Assembly: GCA_036924085.1 (NCBI GenBank)
Contig: JAVGWX010000004.1
Coordinates: 11,597,916-11,661,915, forward strand
Direction of reading: 5' to 3'
Source: Ariolimax columbianus
Taxonomy: Eukaryota; Mollusca; Gastropoda; Stylommatophora; Arionidae
DNA: 64,000 nt
In this document: piece after piece, positions 44,300 to 56,350 of the stretch
How the letters are laid out: each line of letters opens with the position of its first letter
How positions within the stretch are numbered: the stretch's first letter is position 1
Position numbers and translations under genes: made by a program
The notes under the pieces: generated by a model
What the model was told of the DNA's origin: nothing
Databases searched by the model: none
What the model saw: only the letters and a program-made list of their open reading frames with translations

Positions 44300-44410
44300 G
44301 ATTTCAAACAGAAAAGGAGAAAAAAACAAAAACCCAGGAAATTTGGGTTTGTCCGAGATTTCAACCGTGCATCCTCGGCAAAACTAATGTCCTTACGCCA
44401 ACGAGCAGAT
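44300..44410 (-). mobile_element. tRNA-derived SINE (candidate)
   Basis: On the - strand: gctcgttggcgtaagg (A-box-like) and cggttgaaatctcgg (B-box-like) about 38 nt apart, followed by acaaacccaaatttcctgg. No intact tRNA fold; candidate only. Confidence 0.45.
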
Positions 44411-45079
44411 TAGTTAGCGGGTTTCAAAGAAATGAAATGTCCCGTGTTGGTTTGTTTTTATTACACAGGCAGACTTTCGTTTGGTTCGAAATATTATCTC
44501 CTATATTGATAGACAAAATATAGGGCGCTTTATGTTTCGTGACTAAGGACATTCGTGGGTTCTTATGGTTGAGACATAAACAAGTCGCCGCAGTTTTCAG
44601 ATCTCAACAAATCATTAAAAAAGATATACTCCATTCTTTCTCTAACGTGTTTAACAATTTGACAAATATCTGGGTTATTTTTGTTGTTGTTGACGATATG
44701 TAAACACGAATGATGACGTCATGAACACCTGAGTCAATCAGCCAATTAAAACTCCAGTAGAAAAGTTGGAAATACAGACATGCTCACATTAGATAAATAA
44801 TTATACAGATGTCTTCTTGTCTCCTAGTCTTACAAAGAAGTGTCTTTCTTTCAGGCAGGTTACTCTCCAACAGTCTCAGTTTATTCGAGATAGCTCTGAT
44901 GTGCCCGTAATGTTTATGTGCCAGCTGGCCTTGTGTCTATGACTTGAGATTAAGACAATTTAAAGCTGTGTCATGTCAACTAAACCCGGAAGCTGCCAGA
45001 TCAACGGAGAATCTGATAAGTCTTTGATACGGCTGCACGGCTTATCAGCTGTCACCACTGCTTTAGCACCCGAGCATTA
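44411..45079. other. No recognised gene
   Basis: Unassigned sequence. Confidence 0.5.
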
Positions 45080-45440
45080 GTTTGACAACAAAGCAACAGC
45101 TGAAGAACAGTATATTTATGCCGACTCTGTGCTACAAGTGGCCACTGTCAAGTGTGAGAGAGAGCAGAATTTCGACTTGTGAAATGAAGTGTTTGGAGAA
45201 GGTCATCGGAGAGACAGAATGCGGAAATACGACATTCGAACTATGGTCGACACTACGTCTTGTGCGGAATACATTTCCAGGCAGAAGCTAAGTTCGTTTG
45301 GTCATCTCATAAGAATGCACCCTCATCAACTTCCACTGATGGCTTACAACGCTGGTAGATCTGGCTCGCGAGGAAGGTGGATAAATGCCAGAGGGATTGG
45401 GCTCCCATTGACTAACGTACTTGCCGCAGAATAGACGGCT
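45080..45440 (+). pseudogene. LINE (endonuclease-RT group), C-terminal fragment
   Basis: Two + frames together give SRISTCEMKCLEKVIGET (about 45165), then RMRKYDIRTMVDTTSCAEY, QKLSSFGHLIRMHPHQLPLMAYNAG and RSGSRGRW (to about 45385). This matches the order R..ACEMK.LR.V.G, D..RN.DIR, QL.WFGHL.RM....P, GRGRPR.RW of the group. One frameshift near 45215. 5'-truncated. Confidence 0.75.
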
Positions 45441-46080
45441 TAAGCTCCCCACGACGCTCAACGGCAGAAGTGGAAAGAAAACTAACATCTTCTTAGTGAA
45501 CAATAGAGTGTAAGAATGAGACATCCAAATGACGTTATTTCAAATCTGACAGGTTGGATTTAGATTTGTCAACCTGGCCTGAATTTTGACAGATACTAGA
45601 ATTTCTGTTGTCACTCAACGAAGCTTACCTCTACTTAAACAAAAATCGTGAAATTGATGTCCATTGCTTTGAAAATGCGTCTGTAATGGTGTCAGTGAGT
45701 GGCTGTAACGCTAACATGTCCTCCGTGATGTTGAACAATGTGCCAATACCACTAATAGAGATAACTAATTTTCATGTATCTGTTATACCTGTTGATTCAT
45801 CTATGGTGCCGGAGATTGCTCAGAAATTTAATAAACGCTCTTTTAAAATTATTTTGTTTTACATATTCGGCCATGTCATCTATGCGTCTTCCGACAGTTC
45901 TGCGTGATAAAGGTATTTGCTCAAACAACTTGGGGCATAGCACTATAATAGCTTCATTGAAACACTATTTTACAAATTCTAAATCGGAGAATGGTTTCGA
46001 ACTGTCGGCAATTTTTTTCACTAATACGAAAGTTCACATGAACAGCATTCTCCGAACATTGAATTGTATTGATAAATACA
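45441..46080. other. No recognised gene
   Basis: Two overlapping + frames (45608-45907, 45774-46181) have no motif that I recognise; the second runs into the LINE insertion. No evidence of a gene. Confidence 0.45.
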
Positions 46081-49000
46081 TTCTTCTTCTTCTTCGTACG
46101 CTGTCAAACATCAACCTGTATTTTTTCGAAAAAAGCAGCTGTCATCCTGAGGCTGTCGACACTGCCATAGAGCTTGTCTAGTATTGCCACTGGTGATGGC
46201 CACATGTGCTTTCTCTGGTCCTCGTATGTCAGGCAGTTTTGCAGCAGATATTCAGCGGTCATTTTCCCGATACCACAAGTGCATTCGTCAGTGCCACCTA
46301 TCTTCAGTTTATTGAAAAGGTGGTACCTCAGTCTGTTGTGGCCTGTGCGGAGTCTGAAGACCACGACATGCTCTCTTCTGTTCAACTGGTAATAAGCATC
46401 GTTTTTTGTGTAGCCAGTATGTTCTGTTTCCCATTTGGCCATGTATCTAGCTTTAATAAGCCTTTTGGACTCTTCGTAGGTCACACTAGAATCTGGTTGT
46501 GGTAGTCTTGCGCCTTCTTTTGCCAGTCTGTCTGCCTCCTCGTTGCCTTGGATGTTACAGTGGGATGGAACCCACTGTACCACTACTCTTTTTGGTGCGG
46601 ACTGCGGGCATAGTTGACAAAGTACTGCTCTTAAATCATTAAGTTCAGTATTTTTCTGGCTTTTTAGTGCTGTGACTACGGCCAGGGCATCTAAACAGGA
46701 CTATCTGGCTTCATTTTCTTTTGCCTATCAGCAATGCTTCTGCAGCAGCCCTCAGTGCCTCTGCCTCCGCTCTGAAATTGCTTGAGTATTTTCCAGTTGC
46801 CACTGACAGTGTTATTTTTTTAACCATTTGGTAGGCTCAGGAATACCCCTGCCCATTAAGCTCAGTGTTTTTCTGGCTTTTTGGCGCTGTGACTACGGCG
46901 AGAGCATCTGTCAGCAGGACTATATGGCTCTCATTTTCACTGTGTGTCACCATTTCTTCCACTGCCGCCCTCAGCGCCTCTGCCTCCGCTCTGAAATTGT
47001 TTGTGTACTTACCAGTAGCGAGTGACAGTGTTATTTGTCTGCCATTTGGTAGGTTCAGGAATGCTCCTGCCCCTCCGTTCTGTGTTGTGTTTGTTACAGA
47101 ACCGTCGGTGTATGCATGGGTCTAGTCCCTGCTTGGGTAGTTTTTCGTTTTGTACCTCAGGATTATTTCTCTTCTTTCTTTTTCAGTCTGGCTGTTCTTG
47201 TTTCCAATACCTGGTATATTTTCTACTACCTCCGGAATGATATGCTGCTTCCAGGTAGGTTTGCGTACAGTAGGGATGGGCTTTGGTGTTAATGTGTTCA
47301 TAGGCTCTTCGCTCATCTTTGCTTTGGCTATTTCTGCAAAGTATCTCCGTTTTAGTTTCCCATTTCCAAATCTATTTAGTCTCTGATGCATTGGGTGGTC
47401 TATCAGTCTTCTGAGTTTCTCTGCTTGCTGTTGGGCTCTGTAGTCTCTTCTGTCGGTCATGGATTGCAGATTTGTAATCTTTTCAAGTTCTACAATTGGC
47501 GTTGACTTCATGCCTCCTGTTATAACTCTCATGGCTTGGTTTTGAAGTTTGCTAATTGTATCAAAGTTCGCTTTTGCTGCTGTTGCCCATGCCGCAATGC
47601 CATACTCGAGAACTGGTCTCCCTCTTCCAGTGTACAGTTTCTTTAGTATACTTTCGTCTGCTCTCCAGCTTGTGCCAGCAAGTTTCCTCATGATTGTCAT
47701 TCTTTGTCTGGCTCCCATTCGGTTTTTCTCGATCTGACTTTTCCATGTCATGCGCAGATCAAATGTGACTCACAGGTAGTTTGGGTTGTCGTTTGGCCGC
47801 AGATATTTGCCGTTAAGATTTATTTGGTGTTCTGAGGTTTGTTTGAAAGCGAGAATATCGTACATGTTGTTTTTTCCTCATTTATTTTGACCAGACATGA
47901 GTTCGCCCACTCCTCCAACGATGTTAGGGCCTGCTGCATCCGATTGCTTGCTATGGTGAGATTTTTTTTCAGAGGTTCACATAGCCAGATCGTCTGCAAA
48001 CATGGAGCTGTGGACTCTTCTTGGTATATTCTCTGTGATGTTGTTTATATACACCAGGAAAAGTGTGGGTGACAGTACTCCCCCTTGGGGTACTCCCTGC
48101 TCAAGTGTCACCTGCTCATCTGCCCTTGTATTTGAACTCTGGCTGTTCTGTTTTCGAGGTAGTGGCTGATCCATCTGTACATTTTACCACAAACTTCACT
48201 TCTTCGTAGCTTGACTTTAAGTCCCTCTTTCCACACCTTGTAAAATGCCTTCTCTTAATCCACCCAAACCGCTGCTGTGTGTTTTTTTGCTTGTAAGTAT
48301 CCTTTATTTCCTGTGCTATGAGAGTGATCTGGTCCTCAGTGGATCTGTGCTGTCTAAAGCTTGTTTGCTGTGGAATTAGTATGGGTTTTTCTTCCAGGTG
48401 CCACATCAGTCTGGTGTTTATCATACGTTCCATCAGTTTTCCTACACATCTCAGTAGACTGATAGGCCTGTATCCATTTGGATCTGTTCTATCTTTTTCT
48501 TTCTTTGGTACTGGTATACGTACAGCGTCTTTCCATGCCTGAGGTACAATTCCCCTTTTCCAGCTTTGGTTCAGGACTGATAGTAACTTCCTCTTTGCTG
48601 TTTGGCCCAACCCCATCAGTATTTCGTTTGTTACCCCATCTATTCCGGGCGGTTTCTTTTTCCTTAAAGCTCTCGTGGCCTCTTCCATTTCATTCATTGT
48701 TAGTTTTGCCATCATGTGCTCCTCTGGTGCCATATTGATGTTGTCGTGCCGCTTTTGTTCTTCCCTAATGTCTGTGTGCCTGTCTGTAGGGACATTAATG
48801 TGGTTTGCTCTGGCATAATGCTCTATAAAGGCGTTTGCTGCTTTTTTTTTAGTGAGCATGTTGTCGCCCTGCTTGATAGTAATTTGTTTATTTGATGGTA
48901 TTTCGTCATTGATGGCTCTAACTTCCATAGTTTGTTCCCTTCGTTATCTAAATTGAGGCTTTCTGTTTTGTTTTTCCACCTGTCTCTTGTTATTTGGTTT

Positions 49001-49218
49001 AGTGTTCTTTTGTATTTCGCCGTGATGACCTCGAGGGAGATATTTGCCTCCATAAATTGTTCTCTCTCTGCCATGTTCCTAGCATTTGAGACTTCGTCTT
49101 CCGCTTTCTGCAATTCATCATTCTAATATGGCTTGTAGTTTTTCCTTGCCCCTCTTGGGATGGTTTCAGTGGCTGCTTGCATTATTGCTTTGCTTAGGCT
49201 TTCCACCATTGGTTTCAT
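46081..49218 (-). pseudogene. I-like LINE, second copy, 5'-truncated and broken
   Basis: Same family as 1491-6415, - strand. The 3' end has (GAA)n at 46081 then gtacgctgtcaaac. It holds RNase H (WVPSHCNIQGNEEADRLA, open at 46583-46104), the RT (QEIKDTYK, GVPQGGVLSP, FADDLAM near 48000-48060) and the linker region, and stops near 49218 in the sequence that lies at about 4425 in the full copy. The endonuclease is therefore missing. Several frameshifts and stops break it, and about 216 bp of the RNase H region are present twice (46640-46855 and 46856-47071). The two copies of that segment differ by about 15 percent. Confidence 0.9.
46640..47071 (-). repeat. Internal direct duplication (about 216 bp) in the LINE RNase H region
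   Basis: Both halves begin attaag(t/c)tcagt(a/g)tttttctggc and end ggtaggctcaggaata(c) or ggtaggttcaggaatgc. The right half is closer to the full-length copy at 2055-2270; the left half has an odd insertion-like patch (ttcttttgcctatcagc). Confidence 0.88.
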
Positions 49219-49264
49219 ACACATTCAACTAACCTTCCACAGATTGATTGATATGAGCATTTAT

Positions 49265-49700
49265 GTCTTTAACTTGACTTAACGTTTTTATACTGGTTTA
49301 GAAGATTGTGCAGAGTATGTATACAACCAGTTTGATTTACATTACCTTACTCTAAAAGTTATGCGCATCCAATCTATTATTAAATACATTAATTGTCCCT
49401 GCCTCCACTAATTCATGCGGCAATGTATTCCAAGCATTCACCACTCTCTGACTAAACAAATTTCCTAAAATCTAATCTGGACCTTTCTTTAGTTAATTTG
49501 TAGCTTTGCCCTCTTGTTAATATAGCTGGTTGGTATTTTGAAAAAAAAACCCCCAAAAAAACTTGTTGTAGTCTAATTGATAAATTCCTTTGATTATCTT
49601 ATAAACCTGTATTAAAGTCATCTAGAATTCTTCTCATTTCTAGACACTGTAGGCCGGATTTACTTAGTCTTTCCTCATTTTCTTCTTTTCCTTTTCTCTC
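49265..49700 (-). pseudogene. CR1-like LINE, 3' fragment, decayed
   Basis: The 3' end on the - strand is at about 49270 (acttgacttaacgtttttatactgg). Broken frames give GLQCLEMRRILDDF, RGQSYKLTKERSRLDFR and the PKxxFKxx-like region, as in the copy at 8225. It lies only about 50 bp from the truncated 5' end of the I-like copy. Confidence 0.75.
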
Positions 49701-51210
49701 CAGTATCTCTAGCTTTCATGTTTTGATTGGAAATTACGTTTCAGGTTTTATTCTTTAATAACAAAACTTTGTCATTACAAATGAAACACATGGTGTCATA
49801 GCTATATAGACTACAGAAATAATCCGACGTTTCTCTTTCCTTCAAAGTATGACAATCCTTCCGTCTTTTCCGCTGTAACAACTTGTGACAACTGATTACC
49901 AACTTCCAAGGCCTTCCTTAAATGCACCTCCACCCCTACGATCTCTTACCCTTACCAATACCAAAGGCAAAGTTTCATCATCCTTTTGATCTCAGAAACT
50001 TGCCCATAGAAAATAAACTCTAGCTGCTTCAGTATGTCATTATCAACACGGTCTTGAGTTGGTTCTGAACACGTCTTATATTGCAAAATCAGTTATTTGA
50101 CGGAACCATTTTCCTGTTGTCGGCATTGTTTAGTATCTTCGAGAGAGAGAGAGAGAGATAGAGACATAGAGCGTGAGTGAGTGAGTGAGTGTGTGTGCGT
50201 GTACGTATGTGTGTGTGTGTGTGTGTGCGGGCGTGCGTGCGCGCTGGTCAAAATTGCACGGTAGGCCGGTTTATCACTCAGGCTGCAGTTTTCCAACACC
50301 TGCTATAACGGATGACTTACCAGGTATGAGAACGATATTGTTCCCATCTCAGAAGTCACCTGCATCAAACTGGAAGTTAAGATAATCATTTCCTTCGTGT
50401 AGGAAGTTACAAGAATACGTTAGCGAGGAGAACAATGGAGTTACTTGTGAAGTATTCCTTCTAGTCTGTTCAGATTCTGTCACTGCACTCAGGCATACTT
50501 ATAGGTAACCCGTCCCTCTCAGCAAATAGTGAATTGTATAGAGACTGGCGCTGTATCGTCTTCTCGGACGCTCTTCTTTGTTGGATCCACGTATAATTTC
50601 TAAACTTTGCATTCCGCAGATTCCTTGTTCATCAATGTCGGGTCTCATCATCCAAGAGGCAGTCGTTGATCATCTTTAAAATGCCAATCCTGTTCATTTT
50701 CAATGTTCACAACCATGGGTGACTTTCAGGACAGGGTGTCCGCTCTTTTATTTCCTTAAATACCAGCATTACCAGCACGGTAGATCCCCGTGAGATCCTG
50801 CAGGTTCGATGCCGCCATGTCCGCTTTCCACTCATACTATAAATATCCCTTTCGTTCCTGTCTACACAAGATGTACGAGTCTGAAACATTGACTGCCCTC
50901 ATTAAAAAATGTCTCAGATATCCGTCTCAGAGCCAAAGTCACAGCTTAAATCTCCTAGTTTTTGTTTTAATCTAACTACAAACGTCTAAGACTTTGGCTT
51001 ATACCGCAGTCGAACCCACGAGCGCTGGTAATCCCAGGTGTTTGGGCATATATTCAGATCTGACCTTTCCTGGAAATGCAGTTCAAGGAAATTCAATATT
51101 TAATTTTTCAGAAACAATAATCAATCGGAGTATATCAATAACACGGTGATAAGTATTCAACACGAATATATCTTCTTTGTTTCTTCTTTTTTCTCGGCTT
51201 CTTTTTATTT
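49701..51210. other. No recognised gene; GA/GT microsatellite, B-box relic
   Basis: (GA)n 50141-50160 followed by gtgagtgagtgtgtgtgcgtg to about 50245. On the - strand gtgggttcgactgcgg (about 51020-51005) is B-box-like and may be a SINE relic. Nothing coding. Confidence 0.5.
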
Positions 51211-51570
51211 TTCTTCTTCTTCTTCTTCGTTCGTTCGTTCGTTATCAAACTTCCGCTACCAACCCCTGAAAAGGGCTTGTTAGTCCCAGGATCTAGTCCA
51301 GATAACGGAATCCGTTGTGTCGTAGTTTAAAGTTTGACTGCGATATTTGCACCTTTCGGTCCGTCACATCCGACTTCAGCATGTCATTGGGTTTGCTTTC
51401 CCTCTTCGATCCCTTTTCATCAGCCAGTCTCTCCCCCCCCCCCCCCCCTTTGCCACTGCTTCTGTCCGTTAACCAGGGTCACCACGTAGGGGTGGAGAAG
51501 GGTCTTGACAGCTCTGGGTTGCTAGCCTTAATGGTTGCAGTCAGTCATGTACTACTCAGCATCTAGATCC
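51211..51570 (-). mobile_element. Short non-autonomous element, (GAA)n-ended, copy 3
   Basis: Closely related to 23317-23656 in the same orientation: ttcttcttcttcgttcgttcg, ctaccaacccctgaaaaggg, gtcgtagttta, acatccgacttcagca, gggtcaccacgta. A C-run (about 51429-51447) interrupts it. No coding capacity. Confidence 0.68.
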
Positions 51571-52189
51571 TTGCACGAATATGTAAGGGCAATATTACTT
51601 ATATTCTTAGTGGTTCACAGGGAGGGCAGCAATGGGCCCCTGTAACCTCCCAAGTATGTCGTATAAGACGATTAAACAGATAGAGCATGAGGCTCTGTGC
51701 ACATACGTGCCTTGAAAGAGGCTTCCTGTAAAGTTGACAGTGGTCGTCCTATTTCTTCGCATGGAGCCAAAAGTAAACAAGAAGAAGACGAAGAATCTTA
51801 ACGTGAACAAGCCACATGTTAATCTGCCAGGCAGCGCTACTATCATTGTATCTAAGTAATTCTAAGTAGGGCTAGTTTTGTTTCCACTTCAGTATCTCAA
51901 GATACTAGTTCAAGATGAATTTTTTACTGTCTGTGTTTATTCTGACAGGCCACGCGTGCTCGCACATATTGCTCATTCTATCATACACATATCATTATGC
52001 AAATCAACTTCCATCATATGTTATTTTCTATAACCGACTGGCAAGCGTGTAATTATAATAAGTGAGTCACCGGTACACAGGCAGTGATGAACCTCCGCTA
52101 TTCGCACGTCTATCTCCATTCCAACCCTATCTTCCACCACAAACATACCCATTTGCATTCTCTTCCTGCACGCACACTTATTCTAGCAA
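51571..52189. other. No recognised gene
   Basis: Unassigned sequence. Confidence 0.5.
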
Positions 52190-52470
52190 GCATCAGTCAT
52201 TCATCACTTTAATATAGACATGAAATCGTATAACATACATCAGTCATCCTCCCCTTTGATTTAGGCATCAAATCATCTAACATACATCAGTCATCTTTCC
52301 CTTTGATTTAGTTATTCAGTCTTCTAACATAAATCAGCCATCCGTCCCTCTGGTTTAAGCATTCAATTGTCTAACATGCATCAGTCATCCTTCTCTTTGA
52401 TTTAGTCATTCAATCGTCTAACATAAATCAGCCATCCTTCCCTCTGATTTAAGCATTCAATCGTTAAACT
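52190..52470 (+). repeat. 47-49 bp degenerate minisatellite, about 5 units
   Basis: catcagtcatccttccctt + tgatttagtcattcaatcgtctaacata, diverged copies. Confidence 0.88.
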
Positions 52471-52564
52471 CTTGAAGGCACACCAGCGACCGCATGTGTA
52501 CAATCATTTAGGACATTACATAGGGAATATGCGTCACTGACACAGGTGCATACAGCTCATATCA

Positions 52565-53130
52565 GAATTTCAATATTCATGCTAGTGTATGCATGAAAAG
52601 CTAATACCCCAATTTCAATATTCATGCTAGTGTAGGCATGAAAAGCTAATACCCCAATTTCAATATTCATGCTAGTGTAGGCATGAAAAGCTAATACCCC
52701 AATTTCAATATTCATGCTAGTGTAGGCATGAACAGCTAATACCCCAATTTCAATATTCATGCTAGTGTAAGCATGAAAAGCTAATACCCCAATTTCAATA
52801 TTCATGCTAGTGTAGGCATGAAAAGCTAATACCCCAATTTCAATATTCATGCTAGTGTATGCATGAACAGCTAATACCCCAATTTCAATATTCATGCTAG
52901 TGTATGCATGAAAAGCTAATACCCCAACTTCAATATTCATGCTAGTGTAGGCATGAAAAGCTAATACCCCAATTTCAATATTCATGCTAGTGTATGCATG
53001 AAAAACTAATACCCCAATTTCAATATTCATGCTAGTGTAGGCATGAACAGCTAATACCCCAACTTCAATATTCATGGTGGTATAGGGGTGGACAGCCCAT
53101 ATCGCAGCTCCAATATTCATGCTGGTATAG
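52565..53130 (-). repeat. 45-bp minisatellite, about 12.5 units
   Basis: aatttcaatattcatgctag + tgtaggcatgaaaagctaatacccc. The - strand is open for 187 codons as a 15-residue repeat (MNIEIGVLAFHAYTS), because 45 is a multiple of three. The two right-most units are clearly more diverged (ggtggtataggggtgg). I treat the frame as an artefact. Confidence 0.95.
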
Positions 53131-54349
53131 GCATGGACAGTGTATCTGTAACATATCTTAGCTGTGTATATTTATTAGGGATAGGATTTTAGACATGTTT
53201 AATAAAGTTAGAAAAGGTGGGAGTTGAGCATGGATAGTCAGTAGCCATCTATTGGTTCTTATATAATTAAACTAACAAAGCTAACCAGTACAGATGTACT
53301 CAAATCTGGACATAGGAATGCTTGGAATGTATAGCGTTGGTTTCTAAACCACGCAGATCTTAAAACTACGTAACCTTGCATAACGCCTAGACGTCTATTA
53401 CAGCATGATCAGTAGTGACGATTGCTATTAATTTGTTTTTCTGAAATCTCGGGGAGGAAAAAACCTCGGTACGAGATCTGGAAAAAGCCGCGGATATAGC
53501 TAGCTAGGAGAGCCCAAATCAGAATCATTCTAGAGCGAAGAGCGGAGAGACTTAGTCGACATCAATTCGGGTGCGAGCCGCGAAGAGAACAAGTCGACAG
53601 CGAGCAACAAGGAGAACAGGGCCCTCTTGATAACTGCGAAGAGAAAGCAGATATATCTTTGGGGCCCAGAGTGAGAGTGAGAAGTTTTGACAGACAATCT
53701 TTCACCACGAGAGTCCAGATGTTCAGCAGATGTTCAAGAAGAGGTAATTAGTAATGAAATTGATGTTTCGCATAGCAAGTGGGAGAAACAGTTGTAGTGC
53801 GTCACGAAGAAAACGCACGAGTTAGACATCTTAGATTCTATTATTCGCATCGCTGCTGAGAATCCAGAGTCTAACAAACGTATCCCAAGAATCAGCGTTT
53901 AACTAGAGAGATATTTGACTAGCACAGCGATCCAGGGCTCCAACGATCACTAGAGGACCACGGACGAAATCACCTTGGTTGTAGAACAAAACGAATCTTC
54001 CATTCTGTGGTAATACCACGTAACGGTTTATCTATCAAGTTACAGTTCTTCTATCAAGTTACAGTTCGTATATCAAGCTACGGCTCGTCTATGAAGTCGT
54101 TGCTCGTAATCAATTTTCTTTTAGTTTACTTCATAGTTTATTACAGCCAGACAGTTTTGTTTGGAGTGACGATTGGGGAATCAGTACGTGTAGAAATACA
54201 GTTTAATTGTTGTTCTTTTATTTGCAATTAGCGTCGTAGTTAATTTGTTCGAAGTGAGAGTATAGTTAATGCAGACCCCGTGCACCATCTGCTACGGTAG
54301 TTCAGCCAGCTGGAGCTGCTAAATATCCTCAGACAGCTGATATTGATAC
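53131..54349. other. No recognised gene
   Basis: From about 53440 to 54000 the + strand is purine-rich and GC-richer than its surroundings (gagccgcgaagagaacaag). A short repeat (tctatcaagttacagttc, three diverged copies) lies at about 54028-54085. No coding motif. An eroded LTR or leader sequence is possible but unsupported. Confidence 0.45.
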
Positions 54350-54545
54350 ATATCCATCACTCGTACAGGATATACAATCAACATTACAACTTAAACGTAT
54401 ATCACTCGTTCAGGATATGCAGGAAACTTTAACATCCATCACTCGTATATGATATGATAAAAGCATCACAACTAACATCCATCACTCGTACAGGATATGC
54501 TAACAACATCACAACTTTAACATCCATCACTAAAGCATTGAATAC
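54350..54545 (+). repeat. About 45-bp degenerate minisatellite, about 4.5 units
   Basis: catccatcactcgtacaggatatgc-type phrase recurs at about 54353, 54400, 54435, 54477 and 54520, each followed by aacat or aacttta linkers. Confidence 0.82.
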
Positions 54546-55740
54546 AGACACATTTACATTCATTCTTAAAATAGCACACATATACCCTACCGAACAGATC
54601 AGCTGTATATACACAATAACATACAAACTTGCAATCATTTCATGTAACAAAAATAGCCATTTCCTATTCTTCATACCCGGACACAATTATACGTCATCGC
54701 TGATTAGCACTCATACCTCCACTCACACATGTTAGGCGCTTGGTTTCTCTAGCATCGGCACGTTAACTGGCAATCGATTTGCTCGTTCGCTCATAGACAC
54801 ACACTGTCCGTAGCTTTCATACTTAACTGGCTAATGTAGTCCAAGTATAGGCGTTCGTTCACGCGTAACACAATCTCTGTGACTAGTGCACTCATTAACA
54901 CATGCAGTAAGCACTTACTAGCTACAGAACCTACTAACAATTTCTCGAGTTCACCGAGTAGCAGGTATGTGTGTCCACAGTGTCACCTTACCGTAGGCTT
55001 GTTATAACTATCATCTTCATCTTTTACTTTAGCCGTATTCCCCTTTTCATGTTTGCATTGTTTCCTGTGCTGGAATATGTTGTATCGTGTGTTGCGCCTA
55101 ACGTCCTAGTGCATCCAATTACAACACAAATTTTTTAAAGGCGTGTGCTGACTATGCAAGCACTATCTTGCCGCTTCATAAATTCCCGAACACACGTTTG
55201 ATTTGTGAATCGTGTTACTTAATTCTTCGCCACACCGCCCCCATTTCACCCGTTTATATTCATTATTGAAATCCGCCAGGAAGGAATTTATAGTAAAGAG
55301 GAATAAAGACGAATTGCCAACCAGTCGCTACGCATTGTACATACTATTTAAAAATAAACTTTAATACTAACAGGAAAAGCGAACGCCCTACCGGGGTTTG
55401 GAAAGCGGGTCTCATTCTACAAGAGACTGGTGTGCAAGAACCACGGCCACCCACTCCTTACTTCCTAAAACAGCGGTTGTAATCTAGTCTGATTAACAGC
55501 AACAATCAACACATGTGCTACTCAACCAGCTCCCCCAGGCTAATACAGGTGTACTGGAACATGGGTAGTCTACTGGAAAGGTCAAAGTTGTCACTTAGCA
55601 GACAATGTGGTCAGGGATGAAGTGTTAGATACTTCAATCTAGAAAGCTTCCTTTTTATAAGATAGGATGACCAACTTCCTTCCTCGCTACATTTGCTTTC
55701 TTAATAGTAAACCAGGTATCAAATTACAGCTGGATTTACT
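54546..55740. other. No recognised gene
   Basis: Unassigned sequence, no domain seen. Confidence 0.5.
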
Positions 55741-55818
55741 GGAGCGTTCCCATAACGGGGATTGAACTAGATACCTTCGCTGTGAGAAACGAGCATCACT
55801 CTGCTATTCGGACGCTCC
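55741..55818 (-). pseudogene. tRNA-like relic with perfect acceptor stem
   Basis: On the - strand 78 nt start GGAGCGT and end ACGCTCC (7-bp perfect acceptor stem). An A-box-like region (ccgaatagcagagtgatgc) and a B box (agttcaatcccc) are at the right places. The T stem does not pair well and I cannot assign an anticodon with confidence, so I call it a pseudogene or SINE head rather than a working tRNA. Confidence 0.5.
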
Positions 55819-55920
55819 AGTATACTGCCACTTTACTCTTGTGTACATATACTTTTTTTTCCCCAAAGTCCTTCACACGTGCGTGCTCTCGCTGGTTTCA
55901 GACCCTCATTAGTATATTAG

Positions 55921-56350
55921 TCAGGTCAGGTCATCCCGTAACCGATGAGGTTGTTGGGGCACACGTGAAGACACCCCCACTACAGTCCCAAGCCACACCT
56001 CTCTGTCAGCGGCCGCTGCCTGTGCCTGCTCTCGTCGGAGATTGTCCATTTTTCTATATCGTTCTCCCATCTCTTTTTGGGACGACCTTCGTCGGACTAC
56101 CTCTTCGTCGTCCGTCATGCACGTTTCCGTGCAGGATCGTATTTGTAAGTCCTTTTAATTTCGATATGTAGACCCCATAAAAGCGAGTTTCCGCCTTTTG
56201 ACTATTGTCAAGAGATCTTCAAAAGACCATATTGCTGTTGTAATTCTTTCTTGTATTGCCTTTTTTGTAACTCAGTATATGTATTTGACGTTTAGAAATC
56301 CTCGGAAACATCTCATCTCCAAGGCCGGTATCTTCCGTTGTAGGCATCTG
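55921..56350 (-). pseudogene. LINE (endonuclease-RT group), C-terminal fragment
   Basis: - strand, from 56345: LEMRCFRGFLNVKYI, VTKKAIQERITTAIWSFEDLL, TIVKRRKLAF, then KEMGERYRKMDNLRREQAQ and VPQQPHRLRD near 55950, ending in a tgacctgacctgac repeat. The SFEDLL segment matches PFEDLL in the + strand LINE at 15480, so this could be the C-terminal part missing from that subfamily. Two frameshifts. Confidence 0.72.

Noticed and set aside
45608..46181. Two overlapping + frames as a host gene
   Set aside because: No recognisable domain, no splice-supported structure, and the second frame runs into the I-like LINE insertion.
46061..49230. Target-site duplication around the second I-like copy
   Set aside because: Only ataca is shared at the two ends, too short and too AT-rich to separate from chance.
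52565..53120. 187-codon - strand frame of 15-residue repeats as a gene
   Set aside because: The 45-bp minisatellite alone explains it; the frame begins and ends within repeat units and has no flanking coding sequence.
55380..55450. Another tRNA-derived head on the - strand
   Set aside because: The tcc-aaacccc-gg stretch is only loosely B-box-like, and no A box is found at the right distance.
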